Assembly (NCBI RefSeq): GCF_041381155.1
Contig: NC_091140.1
Coordinates: forward strand, 23,340,864 to 23,404,863
Origin: Argopecten irradians
Taxonomy: Eukaryota; Mollusca; Bivalvia; Pectinida; Pectinidae
Reading direction: 5' to 3'
DNA: 64,000 bases
Position numbers and translations under genes: made by a program
Notes under the pieces: model-generated
What the model saw: only the letters and a program-made list of their open reading frames with translations
Databases searched by the model: none
What the model was told of the DNA's origin: nothing
Shown: positions 12,673-23,597 of the stretch, piece by piece
Numbering within the stretch: position 1 is the first letter of the stretch
How the letters are laid out: every line of letters begins with the position of its first letter

Positions 12673-12767
12673 TATTTCAGTACGATATATTCTTTAGTGT
12701 AATACTGAAAGTACGGATTAATGTAAGACAAATTGTTATTTACTAGCGTAGATCTATGTGTGTTTAC
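12673..12767. repeat. Left 95-bp direct repeat flanking retrotransposon insertion
   Basis: TATTTCAGTACGATATATTC through to TGTGTTTAC is repeated at 14059-14153. The paralogous block has this sequence once (22290-22384). It therefore looks like a very long target-site duplication around the insert 12768-14058. Confidence 0.75.
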
Positions 12768-14058
12768 GAAGTCGTTCTTTGTTATTATTTTTTATGCTAT
12801 GGAAGAAAAGCAATTATGATTTTGTACTGTTTGCAGTAGAACCTAGTTATGACCACCACTATATCAATGTATTTTATGTTTTCTTTGTTCATGTTTGTAA
12901 TCTCTTACTCGTTCTCCTCTCTCCTATCTTTCTCTGGGATGGAACAAGTATACTTTATCTATAGACAAAGTTATGACATCTATACGCTTTCTGTCTGCTG
13001 ATAATCAAGGCCTAGGTGACAAAAATAAGCGTAGATGTATTTTCCTATCTACTGTCCACTAACAGTAACGTGTTTTGCTTGCAAGATACACATTTTAGTA
13101 ATGAACTAGAAAACATTTTCGAAGTGAATGGGGTTTCCAGTGCTACTTTAGTTCTTTCAGATCAAATGCTTGAGGTGTAGCCATTATGTTTAGGAACAAT
13201 TTTGAATTTAAGGTTCACAAGTAGAAGAAAGACAATAGTGGTAATGTTTTAGTCTTGGATATTGAAATTGAGACTTTTAGAATTACACTTATTAACCTGT
13301 ATGGCCCGAATAAGGATGATCCTAATTTTTATGATAGAATTGTCGAAACTATTGAAGTCTTTGATAATCGATATATTATTATTTGTAGAGATTTTAACTT
13401 AGTTCTTAACCCTGATATAGACTATGATAAAAATTACAAACATATCAATAACCTTAATGCGAGAGAGATTTTAAAAATTATGGACAATTTTTCATTAGTA
13501 GACATTTTTAGAGAACAGCATAAAGACATTAAAAGATATTCTTGGAGAAAAACTAATCTGTTCAAGCAGGTTCGTCTTGATTTTATTTTGATATCTGAAA
13601 ACTTAATCTCCAGATAAGTCCAAGATTGAAGCAGGCTACCGTTCTGATCATTCATTCCAAACCATATCGTTGAAACTTAATGAATTTGTTCCAGGCAGTG
13701 GGTTTTGGAAACAATATTTGCTTTTTTACTTATATTTTAGTTGTCTATAATGATAATAATTTATCCATCCCCATCTCTCTCTTTTTCTCTATCTTTTTTA
13801 TATATATCTTTATGTCTATCTATATCTCTGTGCCTATCTCTATTGTATGTCTTTCTGTCTGTATTTGTATCATATGTTTATATGTTCATGTGTGTATGTG
13901 GGTGTGCAAGTGTGTGATGGTGTGTGAAAAGGTGTATATGTTGTGTACCAAGTATGTATGTATATACGGTATATATATCTTGCTATAAAGATAATGACGA
14001 ATGATAGTGAGTGAGTGAGTTTACATGTCAATATATGTCCATGTATTTATAAAATTTT
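12768..14058 (+). mobile_element. Fragment of an L1/Tx1-like non-LTR retrotransposon inserted in copy A
   Basis: This 1291-bp insert is absent from the paralogous block at 22384. A decayed endonuclease region runs about 12974-13712. It opens with an MTSIRFLSADNQGLG-like start, then LQDTHFS in another frame, then an open segment at 13255-13617 with LINLYGPNKDDPNFYDRI, a degraded GDFN motif (CRDFN), and RLDFILIS. The order and motifs fit the apurinic-like endonuclease domain of LINE ORF2. It ends after LNEFVPGSGFWK, so the reverse transcriptase is missing. From 13760 to 14000 the insert is low-complexity pyrimidine- and GT-rich sequence with no gene. Confidence 0.75.
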
Positions 14059-14153
14059 TATTTCAGTACGATATATTCTTTAGTGTAATACTGAAAGTAC
14101 GGATTAATGTAAGACAAATTATTATATACTAGCGTAGATCTATGTGTGTTTAC
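14059..14153. repeat. Right 95-bp direct repeat flanking retrotransposon insertion
   Basis: Second copy of the sequence at 12673-12767, differing at a few positions (ATTATTATATAC against ATTGTTATTTAC). It matches the uninterrupted paralogue at 22290-22384 better than the left copy does. Confidence 0.75.
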
Positions 14154-15364
14154 TCTGTTAATATAGTTTGTATCATTAATAGATTAAAGTAAATTGTTTA
14201 ACTGGCAATTGTTGTTTTTATTACTGATTGGTATATACTATGACCAGAGAATCAAGATATAATATTGAGAATCTGTATACCAGGTGTAGTGGTTTGTTAC
14301 CAGGACCAGAATATACAGTAACAGAACATACTGGGTGAAATTTATCAAAAAGAGATAGACACGACCACATTATATATCAAAGACAGTTAAATCGAATTCT
14401 CTTAATACATATATCAAATACCAACGTTTTATTAATATGTATGTAGCTTTACATGCATTTTATTTTCAAAATAATAACTGATAATGGTATTAAAATAAAT
14501 ATCATCCTGTGTGAGGACACTTAATGATCACTAAATGATCATTTGATAAAATTTGATTTTGAACCTAAAAATATCAACAACAAAAATTTAGTATATTAAA
14601 ACCATTTAATTAGAATAATCATACACAAAATGTTGTTCAGTTTAAAATTGAAGTATTGTAAATGTCGCCAAACTACTCCTTTTTGATGAATGATTTGTCT
14701 ATATTAAGTAAAACCAACATATAAGCATGGTTACTTTCATTTAATGTTACGTTCATGGTTAAATCAATATTAATTTAGCTTACAAAAGATTCAAATACTT
14801 GGAAACCAAACTGAATAGAAGCAAAGTACAAACTGATCAACAAATATAACAAAAACATCTGAGTATACTCTCATCATCAACCGCTTTGTAGAATACTCTC
14901 AGAGTTTTGTGTCATATATCCATCACAAAACATTTATTCATCGACAAGTTTATCAGTAAATATAAAGGTGAGAAATGGTTTTGATTTTCATACCTGCTAT
15001 TACATACAGCAGATTCAGCAAGGTGATCTGTATACACGTCATTGTTTAAATTACAACAACTATTCCTCTGTTAACATAATATAATATTTATAAGATGTTT
15101 ACAATAACTATTGCATTTGAAAACTTCAATAGATTTAGACGTAATCTGCTGATCACAATTTTTTTAATTGAGAAAAAGATTGTATGATTTCATGATTTAT
15201 TGCATTAACTAGGAATTGATAAAAAAAATAAAAAGTTTACTCTTTGACATAGTGGGGGTCAAATATTCTAGTACTGCGTAAAATGTATGTGGTGGCAATA
15301 GCGGAGTGATGAATAAATGTTTCAATTGATTTAATGTTCTTCTATGTATTCCACGATAACATGT
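14154..15364. other. 3' flank of receptor copy 2, no gene
   Basis: AT-rich sequence with no coding potential, nearly identical to 22385-23597 in the other segmental copy. It probably holds the 3' UTR and polyadenylation signals of the receptor gene, several AATAAA-like words (read on the minus strand) being present, but none can be singled out. Confidence 0.5.
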
Positions 15365-16738
15365 TTATTTCCGGATCCAGTTCAATTGTTCATACGTGTT
15401 TCCCTGTGTTTCGGCAGATGGATTATACATTTCATATCCACTGGTTCGTTCAGACCCGCTGATGACGTAATCATATTGTCTATTGTCTTCTGTCGCGTCG
15501 GCAGTTTCGGTAACAGTGTTATCAGCTTCAAAGGAAATATTTTGGTATCGATTTTCATCACTAGTAGGGACTTCCTGCAACTTACGAGCAACTTCCGGTT
15601 TAGAGCTTACGTCACTTCGACGGTTCCTTATCAAACAAACTATCACCACACTTATTATAACAATTACCACAACCGTCCCCGCCCCGCCTAGGACAAGACT
15701 TAAGATATTTGTTTTTACATTTCCCTCAGTGTTGTCAGATGCCAATAATGTCTTTATTGACGTTGCTATATCTACAGACATAGTATGTTCTGTTCCTGAT
15801 GGATGATATTGACTTACAAAGTTGTTTGGCGTCTGTATCGATGTTTTGTGAGATGTCGAGTCAGAGGTCATATCATACCCATTTTTTGGATGGATGTTTG
15901 TTATTGACGGTTGTATCGTCGGTACAGGAGATGATATCCTCGTTCCTAGAATACAAATCCCAGGTAAGTTAGTAGAACAAGGCAGTGCTAAAGGTAAAAG
16001 TCTATACATGCTGATTCTACTAACAACAATAGCTATACAATAACTTTGATTGCCGTTTGATAAGGAAGGGTTGTTTCCCCAATAAAACACATATCTTTTG
16101 ACCAAGCCATTCACAATTAACACAATGTTGTGTTGATTTTCACATGTAACATTCCAAAAATCACTGTTCAAAACTTCAAGAGAACAATTCTTGATATTTG
16201 AGGGTAAATGGTTCCCCGATCTATAGATATTGACATATTGTGTGTATCTACACATACAGTTTGAGGATTGTCCACAAAATATTGGATGTTCCTCATCACC
16301 ACACTGTGACGCCAAGCAAGTGGACTGGTTGTCTAAGCTAACATCACTAGCACAGTAGCAAATGTTTTGATGTAAAAAAATATCACGTGACCCACAGAAG
16401 TAGATACACTCTGGAATCCTAAGATACGACACACTCAATCCGATCACTCCATTTCTAACTGCTCCAGGTGTGCAACCTAAAAACTTCAGCGTCCCCTCGC
16501 GTTTTACATGTGCCAATATCCATCCAGTTTCTGTAATATCGTATGCGTTCGGAATGGCAACCTTATGTTCGTACATGTTCCCTGTAAGACCAACACCTAG
16601 AAGTGAACATGTCCTATTCATATTCACCCAGGTATCATTATATCCATTGGTCTGTTCTATTGTGACGGAGTTCACATAGGAGAGTATACCCACAATGTTG
16701 ATACAAAATACAAGAATCTGAGTTATTCTCCTAACCAT
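15365..16738 (-). CDS. Putative type I membrane receptor with WSC-like Cys block, short tail (copy 2)
   Basis: Intact intronless frame of 457 aa. Signal peptide 1-23; Cys-rich ectodomain with the same WSC-like block (PECIYFC, ICYCAS, FCGQSSNCMCRY); second Cys group ending LPGICI; Thr/Ser-rich stalk; TM helix at about 347-371 (GGAGTVVVIVIISVVIVCLI); then a short tail of about 85 aa. Tail Tyr sites are RYQNI, QYDYVI, GYEMY and TYEQL, unlike the repeated YDHT units of copy 1. Compared with copy 3 it is almost identical except for about 90 residues between CRY and LPLALPC, where substitutions and in-frame indels concentrate. Same start and promoter as the other copies. Function unknown; a surface recognition role is inferred from architecture only. 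Confidence 0.85.
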   Translation of the reverse strand: MVRRITQILVFCINIVGILSYVNSVTIEQTNGYNDTWVNMNRTCSLLGVGLTGNMYEHKVAIPNAYDITETGWILAHVKREGTLKFLGCTPGAVRNGVIGLSVSYLRIPECIYFCGSRDIFLHQNICYCASDVSLDNQSTCLASQCGDEEHPIFCGQSSNCMCRYTQYVNIYRSGNHLPSNIKNCSLEVLNSDFWNVTCENQHNIVLIVNGLVKRYVFYWGNNPSLSNGNQSYCIAIVVSRISMYRLLPLALPCSTNLPGICILGTRISSPVPTIQPSITNIHPKNGYDMTSDSTSHKTSIQTPNNFVSQYHPSGTEHTMSVDIATSIKTLLASDNTEGNVKTNILSLVLGGAGTVVVIVIISVVIVCLIRNRRSDVSSKPEVARKLQEVPTSDENRYQNISFEADNTVTETADATEDNRQYDYVISGSERTSGYEMYNPSAETQGNTYEQLNWIRK

Positions 16739-16910
16739 GACAACGGTGATTCCACAAACTCTATGTACACGACTATAGACTAATGTGTTATTATTACGTT
16801 AGGTTTAGTGTAGTACATTGTATATAACTTCCGGGTGACTGATATCAGAAATACAAATTATGACCTTAACGATTACGATAGAAAACGTGATGGCTATGTT
16901 GACTGTATGT
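16739..16910 (-). promoter_or_regulatory. Predicted promoter and 5' UTR of receptor copy 2
   Basis: Same arrangement as copy 1: palindrome CTGATATCAG, ETS-type CCCGGAAGT and TATA-like stretch (block 16827-16848), then a leader of about 90 bases. The sequence is almost the same as 6338-6500. Confidence 0.6.
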
Positions 16911-17099
16911 AAGGTATAACGGCTTGTGAAGATATACTGATGACCTTTAAGAGAAACCAGGTATATGTGTTAGTGTGGGAGCACAAGGTCAGTTTATCTT
17001 CACTCTATTAATACAACAACGAAGTCACACGTCAAAATTATTTACAATTATTTTACAATTTTCGTATATTTAGAAAATATTAAAAAATGTCCGCGATAA

Positions 17100-17480
17100 T
17101 CTTGTGTAAAACTTGACATAGGAGAGTATACCCACAATGTTGATCCAAATTACAAGAATTTGAGTTATTCTCCTACACATGACAACGGTGATTCCACAAA
17201 CTCTATGTAGACGACTATAGACTAACATGTTACGGTTGGGTTAGGTTCAGTATACTTCCGGGTAACTGTTATCAGTAAAATACTAACCTAGCGGTCCCAG
17301 TAAAGCGTGATAGTTTTGTCAACTTTATGTAAATAACAAATAGTCGAGTATATATAACCGCTGGTGATGGCATGCTGTGGATATTTTACAGATAACATAT
17401 TTATGTATTACGGTGGGCACAGGGTTTTCCTTCATTATATTAATAAAAGATGTGTTGAAAATTGTTTACATGACAGGTGA
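17100..17480 (-). pseudogene. Second orphan promoter plus signal-peptide module
   Basis: Near-identical to 6877-7290: leader sequence, 5' leader and promoter block (17254-17275), with no downstream ectodomain. It sits about 400 bp upstream of receptor copy 2, the same relative place as the first module upstream of copy 1. This suggests the unit gene plus orphan module was duplicated together. Confidence 0.6.
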
Positions 17481-17499
17481 ATTGAAACCGATTAATCTG

Positions 17500-19278
17500 A
17501 GAAGGTCCGATAATTATACAAATCTTTTTTTTGTTACAAACAATTATTTTCAAAAGCTTTCATGTACATGTTTTTCTTGATCATGATAAAACATTTCTGT
17601 CTGAATAATTTGCCTTAAAATGTGGGATTTCTATAAACCTTTAATTCTCAGACAGTCATATGACAAACAGATTTTGTGTAAGGTAGTTTAATACGGTACC
17701 TATATTTCGGAGCATACAATTTTTAAGTTCCCCCAACGGAGTGTATTTGCTCCGTTTCTTCTTATTCTTCTTCTTCTTCTTCTTCCACCGACCATTTTCT
17801 GAAAACGATAAATTGGATCGTCATGGCAGTTTGTGAGGTCATTTCTGGTGACCTGTAGATGAGTCGACCGGTTTCATTTTTCCGACCAGCACCAAAGATG
17901 ACTGTCACAGCCTTCACTGTACCCAACCGGATGTCGGTAACTGTTGTTACGCTCTACAAAAATGGTGACGGTGATTAAGGTTAGATTTCGCATGACCCAG
18001 TTTACGTAATTTGTGATATTTCAAAGGGTTTTATTCGTGTCTCACGAATTATTTTTGTATAAAAATAACATTTGAAGCGTAATGCATACATAAATGACTA
18101 TGAATAAGCGAAACAAGCCACCACAAAATTGACATTTAGTGGGTAACTGATATTTAAAGGTGCGTAACTGAGTTATGATTTTTAGGTGAATGGTGGGTAT
18201 CAGACAAACATGGAGCGTAACTGTCGAATTAGGTTTTGATCGACCAACCTACTATACTTATCTTTTTTTCATTATTCATGCATATTTAGGGCTTTTCACA
18301 TATGGATGAAAAGACCTATTGTTTTTGTTCTGTTTGTTATTATTGTTCTGCACAGAAACTTGTATACAAAGGATCTCCGAAATGGCAAGAATATACCAAT
18401 GTTCATGTCACCATTTTGAAGGGCATGAGTTGAAGGTGAGACAGCAGCATTTTTATGTTCAATTAACATTCAATATAGCCGATATGACATCACTTCCGGT
18501 TTTAAACTTATGCCAATATCTCGTTGACGGCCTGACACATTTTTTTTCTTTTTCGGATATGTTATGTAAAATAAAAAATTGAGTAAATAACTAATCTAAC
18601 ACTTTCCTTTACAACGTCAACTTCCGGTTTTAATAAGGGTCAAAGTTTACAAGTGCTTTTTCGAAAAAAATCATTAAAAAATTGTCTGCTAAGTTCTAGA
18701 AGACCCAGAGACCTAATATTAGGTCTGTAGCATGCTGACATAAATACCTAACAAGTTTAATAATATCATTGACCTTGACCTTCATTCAAGGTCATATGGT
18801 CCAAAAATCCTTAAATTTTTAGATGACTTCTGCAGTTCTGGAAGGGATAAAGTCCTGAAATTGGACCTGTAACACGTTGCAATTAGTGCTACCAAGTTTG
18901 TTAATATGAATGACCTTGAAAGAAAATCCTTGTTGGTGAAAAACCCGTCAAATTGTCCAGTAACAATTTCTTGTTTTTCTTTGTTTTCATACTATATCCG
19001 TATTTCTGAGTAGTCGATTCTTTGCATACCTCTAGAAAAATTGAAAGTTTTGGCTGTTGTTAGTTTTTGAAGTGTAAAATGGCGCAATTTTTTTTAATGA
19101 TTTATATAAAAACAAGTATTAAATGATTGAAGATAATTTGTTAACTACTGAAGTTATGTCCACTATCTTTTTTTCTTTATCTATCATCCTCTTTCTTCTG
19201 TCTTATATGTTCCGCTTATAAAAATAATTATGGTATAATTTAAAACAATAAGCCATTAAGCCTTTATATGATATATAC
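17500..19278. other. Repeat-rich intergenic region, no gene
   Basis: Includes a CTTCTT microsatellite at about 17756-17795. Segments at 17820-17990 also occur, inverted or rearranged, at 8730-9180. A stretch at 18600-18960 has AAGGTCATATGGTCCAAAAAT and similar phrases that look like an old dispersed element. No reading frame here has recognisable domains. Confidence 0.45.
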
Positions 19279-19780
19279 TATAATACTCTTTCATATGTGG
19301 ATATGATGGATAGGGATATTCTACCCCAGAGTCTTAAAATGTAGTAAAACCCGAGTCTTGCCGAGGGTTTTGCAACATTTTGTGATCCCGAGGGTAGAAT
19401 ATCCCTATCCTTCATATCCACTTATGAAAGAATATTTTTCTTTCATACCTCGACGTTTTATTGCAATTTTACAACTATAATATCCCGCCATTTTGAAATA
19501 AATTCGAAGAAATCCACGGTTGAAAGTCAATTTTTCATACATGAAAAATTACGTGATATTTTCAACAAAAATTTTGTTGTTTGCATCTTTTATAGTAAAA
19601 CGAGTCCAGTTTGTGAAAAAAATGTTAAAATTTTACCAAGAATATAAGAAATTTTGTTGACGCCATGACGCCACGAGGCTTTATTGCACGGGTAGCCATG
19701 CAATACAGCCTCGGACGGCATGAGTGTATTGCCCCAGACCAGCCAGTATTACACTCGTAGGTATGAAAGAAAGTATTATA
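19279..19780. mobile_element. MITE with inverted termini TATAATACT..CTTTCATA (copy 1)
   Basis: The left end TATAATACTCTTTCATATG and the right end (TATGAAAGAAAGTATTATA, its reverse complement) form terminal inverted repeats. An internal foldback occupies 19290-19430 (ATAGGGATATTCTACCC against GGGTAGAATATCCCTAT). A second copy lies in opposite orientation at about 50181-50620. No transposase is encoded. Confidence 0.75.
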
Positions 19781-20306
19781 TGTGATTCTAAGTTTTAACT
19801 TGTGTCCCGGCGTGAAACATTGACGTTATTATTATTTTATACTTCATACACAATTTGCAGATTACATAATTGCAGTTAATGAGGTACCTCATGTTTATAA
19901 CAGTTTATGTCATTAATTGAAATATGTCACATGACAGAGATATAAAACGTTTGGGGAAATAAAATATCGTATTTTCTCTGGGTCGCTTGCCCCCATGGTG
20001 GCCGCCCATCTTTCACACGAAGTCAACCCCCCTCCCCCCACACACAAACACTTCCGATAATATCGTGCAGACAAACTGTTTTCTGTGCAGTACAGTTATG
20101 CCTACATACAATGTACCTCTCCACTTCTAAACATTTATCACCGTACAACAATTACTAATGTAATGCAAGTGATATATTATGTGATATAAAACTAGAGTTT
20201 ATAACAGGCAATTTACTGGATTCTCTATTTACGTTATTTAATTACGATAATATATTCCGCCAGCTAATGATTTCGTAATAATAATCAAACCTTCATACCA
20301 AAATGT

Positions 20307-20516
20307 GTCTTCGGCGGCATGCTTCAGTGATATAGCACTATAAAAAGGGCAACAGTTCCACTATACAAGAAGACACAACACGAACATACCGCAGTCTCCC
20401 AGTACACTCACCTCGCACAACATACACGCAACACACCGCATACATGGGAGGCCGTCCTTACATGACCATAGCTGTTAATAGGACGTTAATAAATCAAACA
20501 AACAAACAAACAAACC
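20307..20516 (+). mobile_element. SINE-like element with (AAAC)n tail
   Basis: An insertion of about 210 bp relative to copy A (junction near 9949-9990, where about 30 bases were lost). It ends GACCATAGCTGTTAATAGGA, then CGTTAATAAATC and a short AAAC array. Related, more decayed tails occur at 2520-2560 and 46600-46640. No coding potential. Family name not assigned. Confidence 0.65.
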
Positions 20517-22384
20517 CTTCAGTACGTGTAGCAGTGTAGTGTGGGTGTCTATTAAATGACCACTACCTTTCCGAAAAGACTTTTGATTTTTAAAATTGGA
20601 GCTTAAAAGAGATCGATAATTTTATAGAGTCGGAAAAATAGTAGTTTACAGTTAATACAAAACACATTATCACCTTCTGAACAATTTTATCAAAATGAAT
20701 TTAATATTAATTTTCATAACGCGGGTCGTCTTATGTTTCCCGACGTCGTCCTAATTACCGCGCGATAGTTGACTATCACAGCCAAAGAATATTATGTAAG
20801 AGATTATGTAAATACCATACTTCGCTGTTTTAACTGTATAACTATCGTGTCAATTAACGAAAGTTAAAGGAAATGGGGACTGTAGACCTAATGTTGCAAA
20901 TAATTTAGAAAAAAAGAAAGAAAATATTAATATTGAAATTATGCAATCGGTACATTTATCAAAATAAATCCAAATGCATTCCAACCGGTCTCTTTTTTAC
21001 CATTTTTATTTTGTTATTAAATGACCAATTAAACTATCCTAATTTCCATAAATAAGCAAACCAAATTCTTAAAGAGTGTGGTTAAAATAAATCACTTGTT
21101 TTTAAAATGTGGATCCAGTGTTCGAGGTTCGAAGCCATGTTTTGTTTTCTCTGATAGGTTTGGTGTTAATATTCCCACAAATGATACTAAGTGCCTGATC
21201 TATGGTAGATATCTCCAAAACTCAAAACATTTAGTTTCTATATGAGTTATATACATAATTGTATTACAAAAGAAACACAGCAAAAATAAAACCTAAAGGT
21301 TCAATATAAACCTAATCTTTTGATTGAAAGACTCACAATGTTTGCTCATATGATAATTTACATCACTGTCGATTTTGATGACTTAAAAGGTGACATTACA
21401 GTTGGTATCTTGAAAAATAATACCTGCGTCACAAATAGAAAGTAGAAAAAGTAAGTATGCAATAGTCAATACAAATAAAAGAATGTATAGTGATTAAAAT
21501 AATATAGTGTACCCATTATCGCTTACTACCTGCAGCTTTGTGGCTAACAATCATGTGAAGATTTAGTTTATCAATATTTTGAATTTTTCTGTTTTGAACG
21601 AATTTGACAATCATCCTATAGGTATTTGTATCGCATTTCGGTAGTACGTGGATTACCGGTGATATGTTGATATTAATAAGATATTTCAATGCAGCTATCT
21701 TTTTTAGGTTTATCCATATTAATTTGAAAACATAACATTCTGCTTTTCAGTAATATGTATTTGTATGTATTGTTTGAAACATGCTTTTGGAATTCTAAAG
21801 CACAAACTGGAACGAAATTTAATGGTTTTACCGTACTTTAAACCAATGACAGATGAAATGCCGAGCGTTATGCGTTGTCGTGCGGGTATAGGACTTATGC
21901 CGTAGTCACCTCTGTGGAATAGGTTGAAAGGGCTGATGTCTGCAGGAATAAATGACCGGTCTCGATATTTCGGGGCTTTCTCCTGGCAAGTGTCAGTCAT
22001 GACCCATTAGGCGGCGAGTGCAAGATCTTTATTAAAGTGCTCAGAACCTCTGACCAAGTTCGCTCATGACTCACTTTCCTTCCTAGGGAACATTACCTTT
22101 CATGTGATAGATGTATGCAAAAAATCAACATTTGTAGTTTTTTTATAGCAAGGATTTCCCCTGAAATACGTCATTGTTATGTATTGTTTTATTCGTAACC
22201 GTAGGGAAGTCTGAGACATTAGACATTATATTTGAAGGAATAATAGCAAAATCAGATCTAGGATTGATTATAAGATGTTTATAGCTATTTATTTCAGTAT
22301 GATATATTCTTTAGTGTAATACTGAAAGTACGGATTAATGTAAGACAAATTATTATATACTAGCGTAGATCTATGTGTGTTTAC

Positions 22385-23597
22385 TCTGTTAATATATTTT
22401 GTATCATTAATAGATTAAAGTAAATTGTTTAACTGGCAATTGTTGTTTTTATTACTGATTGGTATATACTATGACCAGAGAATCAAGATATAATATTGAG
22501 AATCTGTATACCAGGTGTAGTGGTTTGTTACCAGGACCAGAATATACAGTAACAGAACATACTGGGTGAAATTTATCAAAAAGAGATAGACACGACCACA
22601 TTAAAGACAGTCAAATCGAATTCTCTTAATACATATATCAAATACCAACGTTTTATTGACATGTATGTAGCTTTACATGCATTTTATTTTCAAAATAATA
22701 ACTGATAATGGTATTAAAATAAATCTCATCCTGTGTGAGGACACTTAATGTTATGTAATAAACTATGATCTTTTAATAAAATTTGATTTTGAACCTAAAA
22801 ATATCAACAACAAAAATTTAGTATATTAAAACCATTTAATTAGAATAATTATACACAAAATGTTGTTCAGTTTAAAATTGAAGTATTGTAAATGTCGCCA
22901 AACTACTCCTTTTTGATGAATGATTTGTCTATATTAAGTAAAACCAACATATAAGCATGGTTACTTTCATTTAATGTTACGTTCATGGTTAAATCAATAT
23001 TAATTTAGCTTACAAAAGATTCAAATACTTGGAAACCAAACTGAATAGAAGCAAAGTACAAACTGATCAACAAATATAACAAAAACATCTGAGTATACTC
23101 TCATCATCAACCGCTTTGTAGAATACTCTCAGAGTTTTGTGTCATATATCCATCACATAAAACATTTATTCATCGACAAGTTTATCAGTAAATATAAAGG
23201 TGAGAAATGGTTTTGATTTTCATACCTGCTATTACATACAGCAGATTCAGCAAGGTGATCTGTATACACGTCATTGTTTAAATTACAACAACTATTCCTC
23301 TGTTAACATAATATAATATTTATAAGATGTTTACAATAACTATTGCATTTGAAAACTTCAATAGATTTAGACGTAATCTGCTGATTACCATTTTTTTAAT
23401 TGAGAAAAAGATTGTATGATTTCATGATTTATTGCATTAACTAGGAATTGATAAAAAGAATTAAAAAGTTTACTCTTTGACATAGTGGGGGTCAAATATT
23501 CTAGTACTGCGTAAAATGTATGTGGTGGCAATAGCGGAGTGATGAATAAATGTTTCAATTTATTTAATGTTCTTCTATGTATTCCACGATAACATGT
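22385..23597. other. 3' flank of receptor copy 3, no gene
   Basis: AT-rich, nearly identical to 14154-15364; no coding potential. Confidence 0.5.

Larger units (their letters stand above)
9477..16990. repeat. Segmental duplication, copy A (contains receptor copy 2)
   Basis: From the TTTTATACTTCATACACAAT start onward this block aligns with 19835-25210, including the receptor gene, its 3' flank of several kb and its promoter. Copy A carries three segments missing in copy B: about 10255-10625, 11769-12318 and the retrotransposon insertion 12768-14058. Copy B carries a SINE (20307-20516) and about 115 bases near 22150-22275 absent from A. Most of the rest is nearly identical by eye, so the duplication is recent. 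Confidence 0.85.

Noticed and set aside
13680..13988. Open frame of 102 codons with many Ile, Cys and Val
   Set aside because: Low-complexity TATC/TGTG sequence at the end of the retrotransposon insert; not protein-like.
15344..15806. Plus-strand frames opposite receptor copies 2 and 3 (also 23577-24039)
   Set aside because: Antisense shadows of the receptor genes; their conservation is explained by the duplication.
21719..22000. Open frame of 93 codons on the minus strand
   Set aside because: The corresponding sequence in copy A (12319-12500) is frameshifted and no domain is recognisable.
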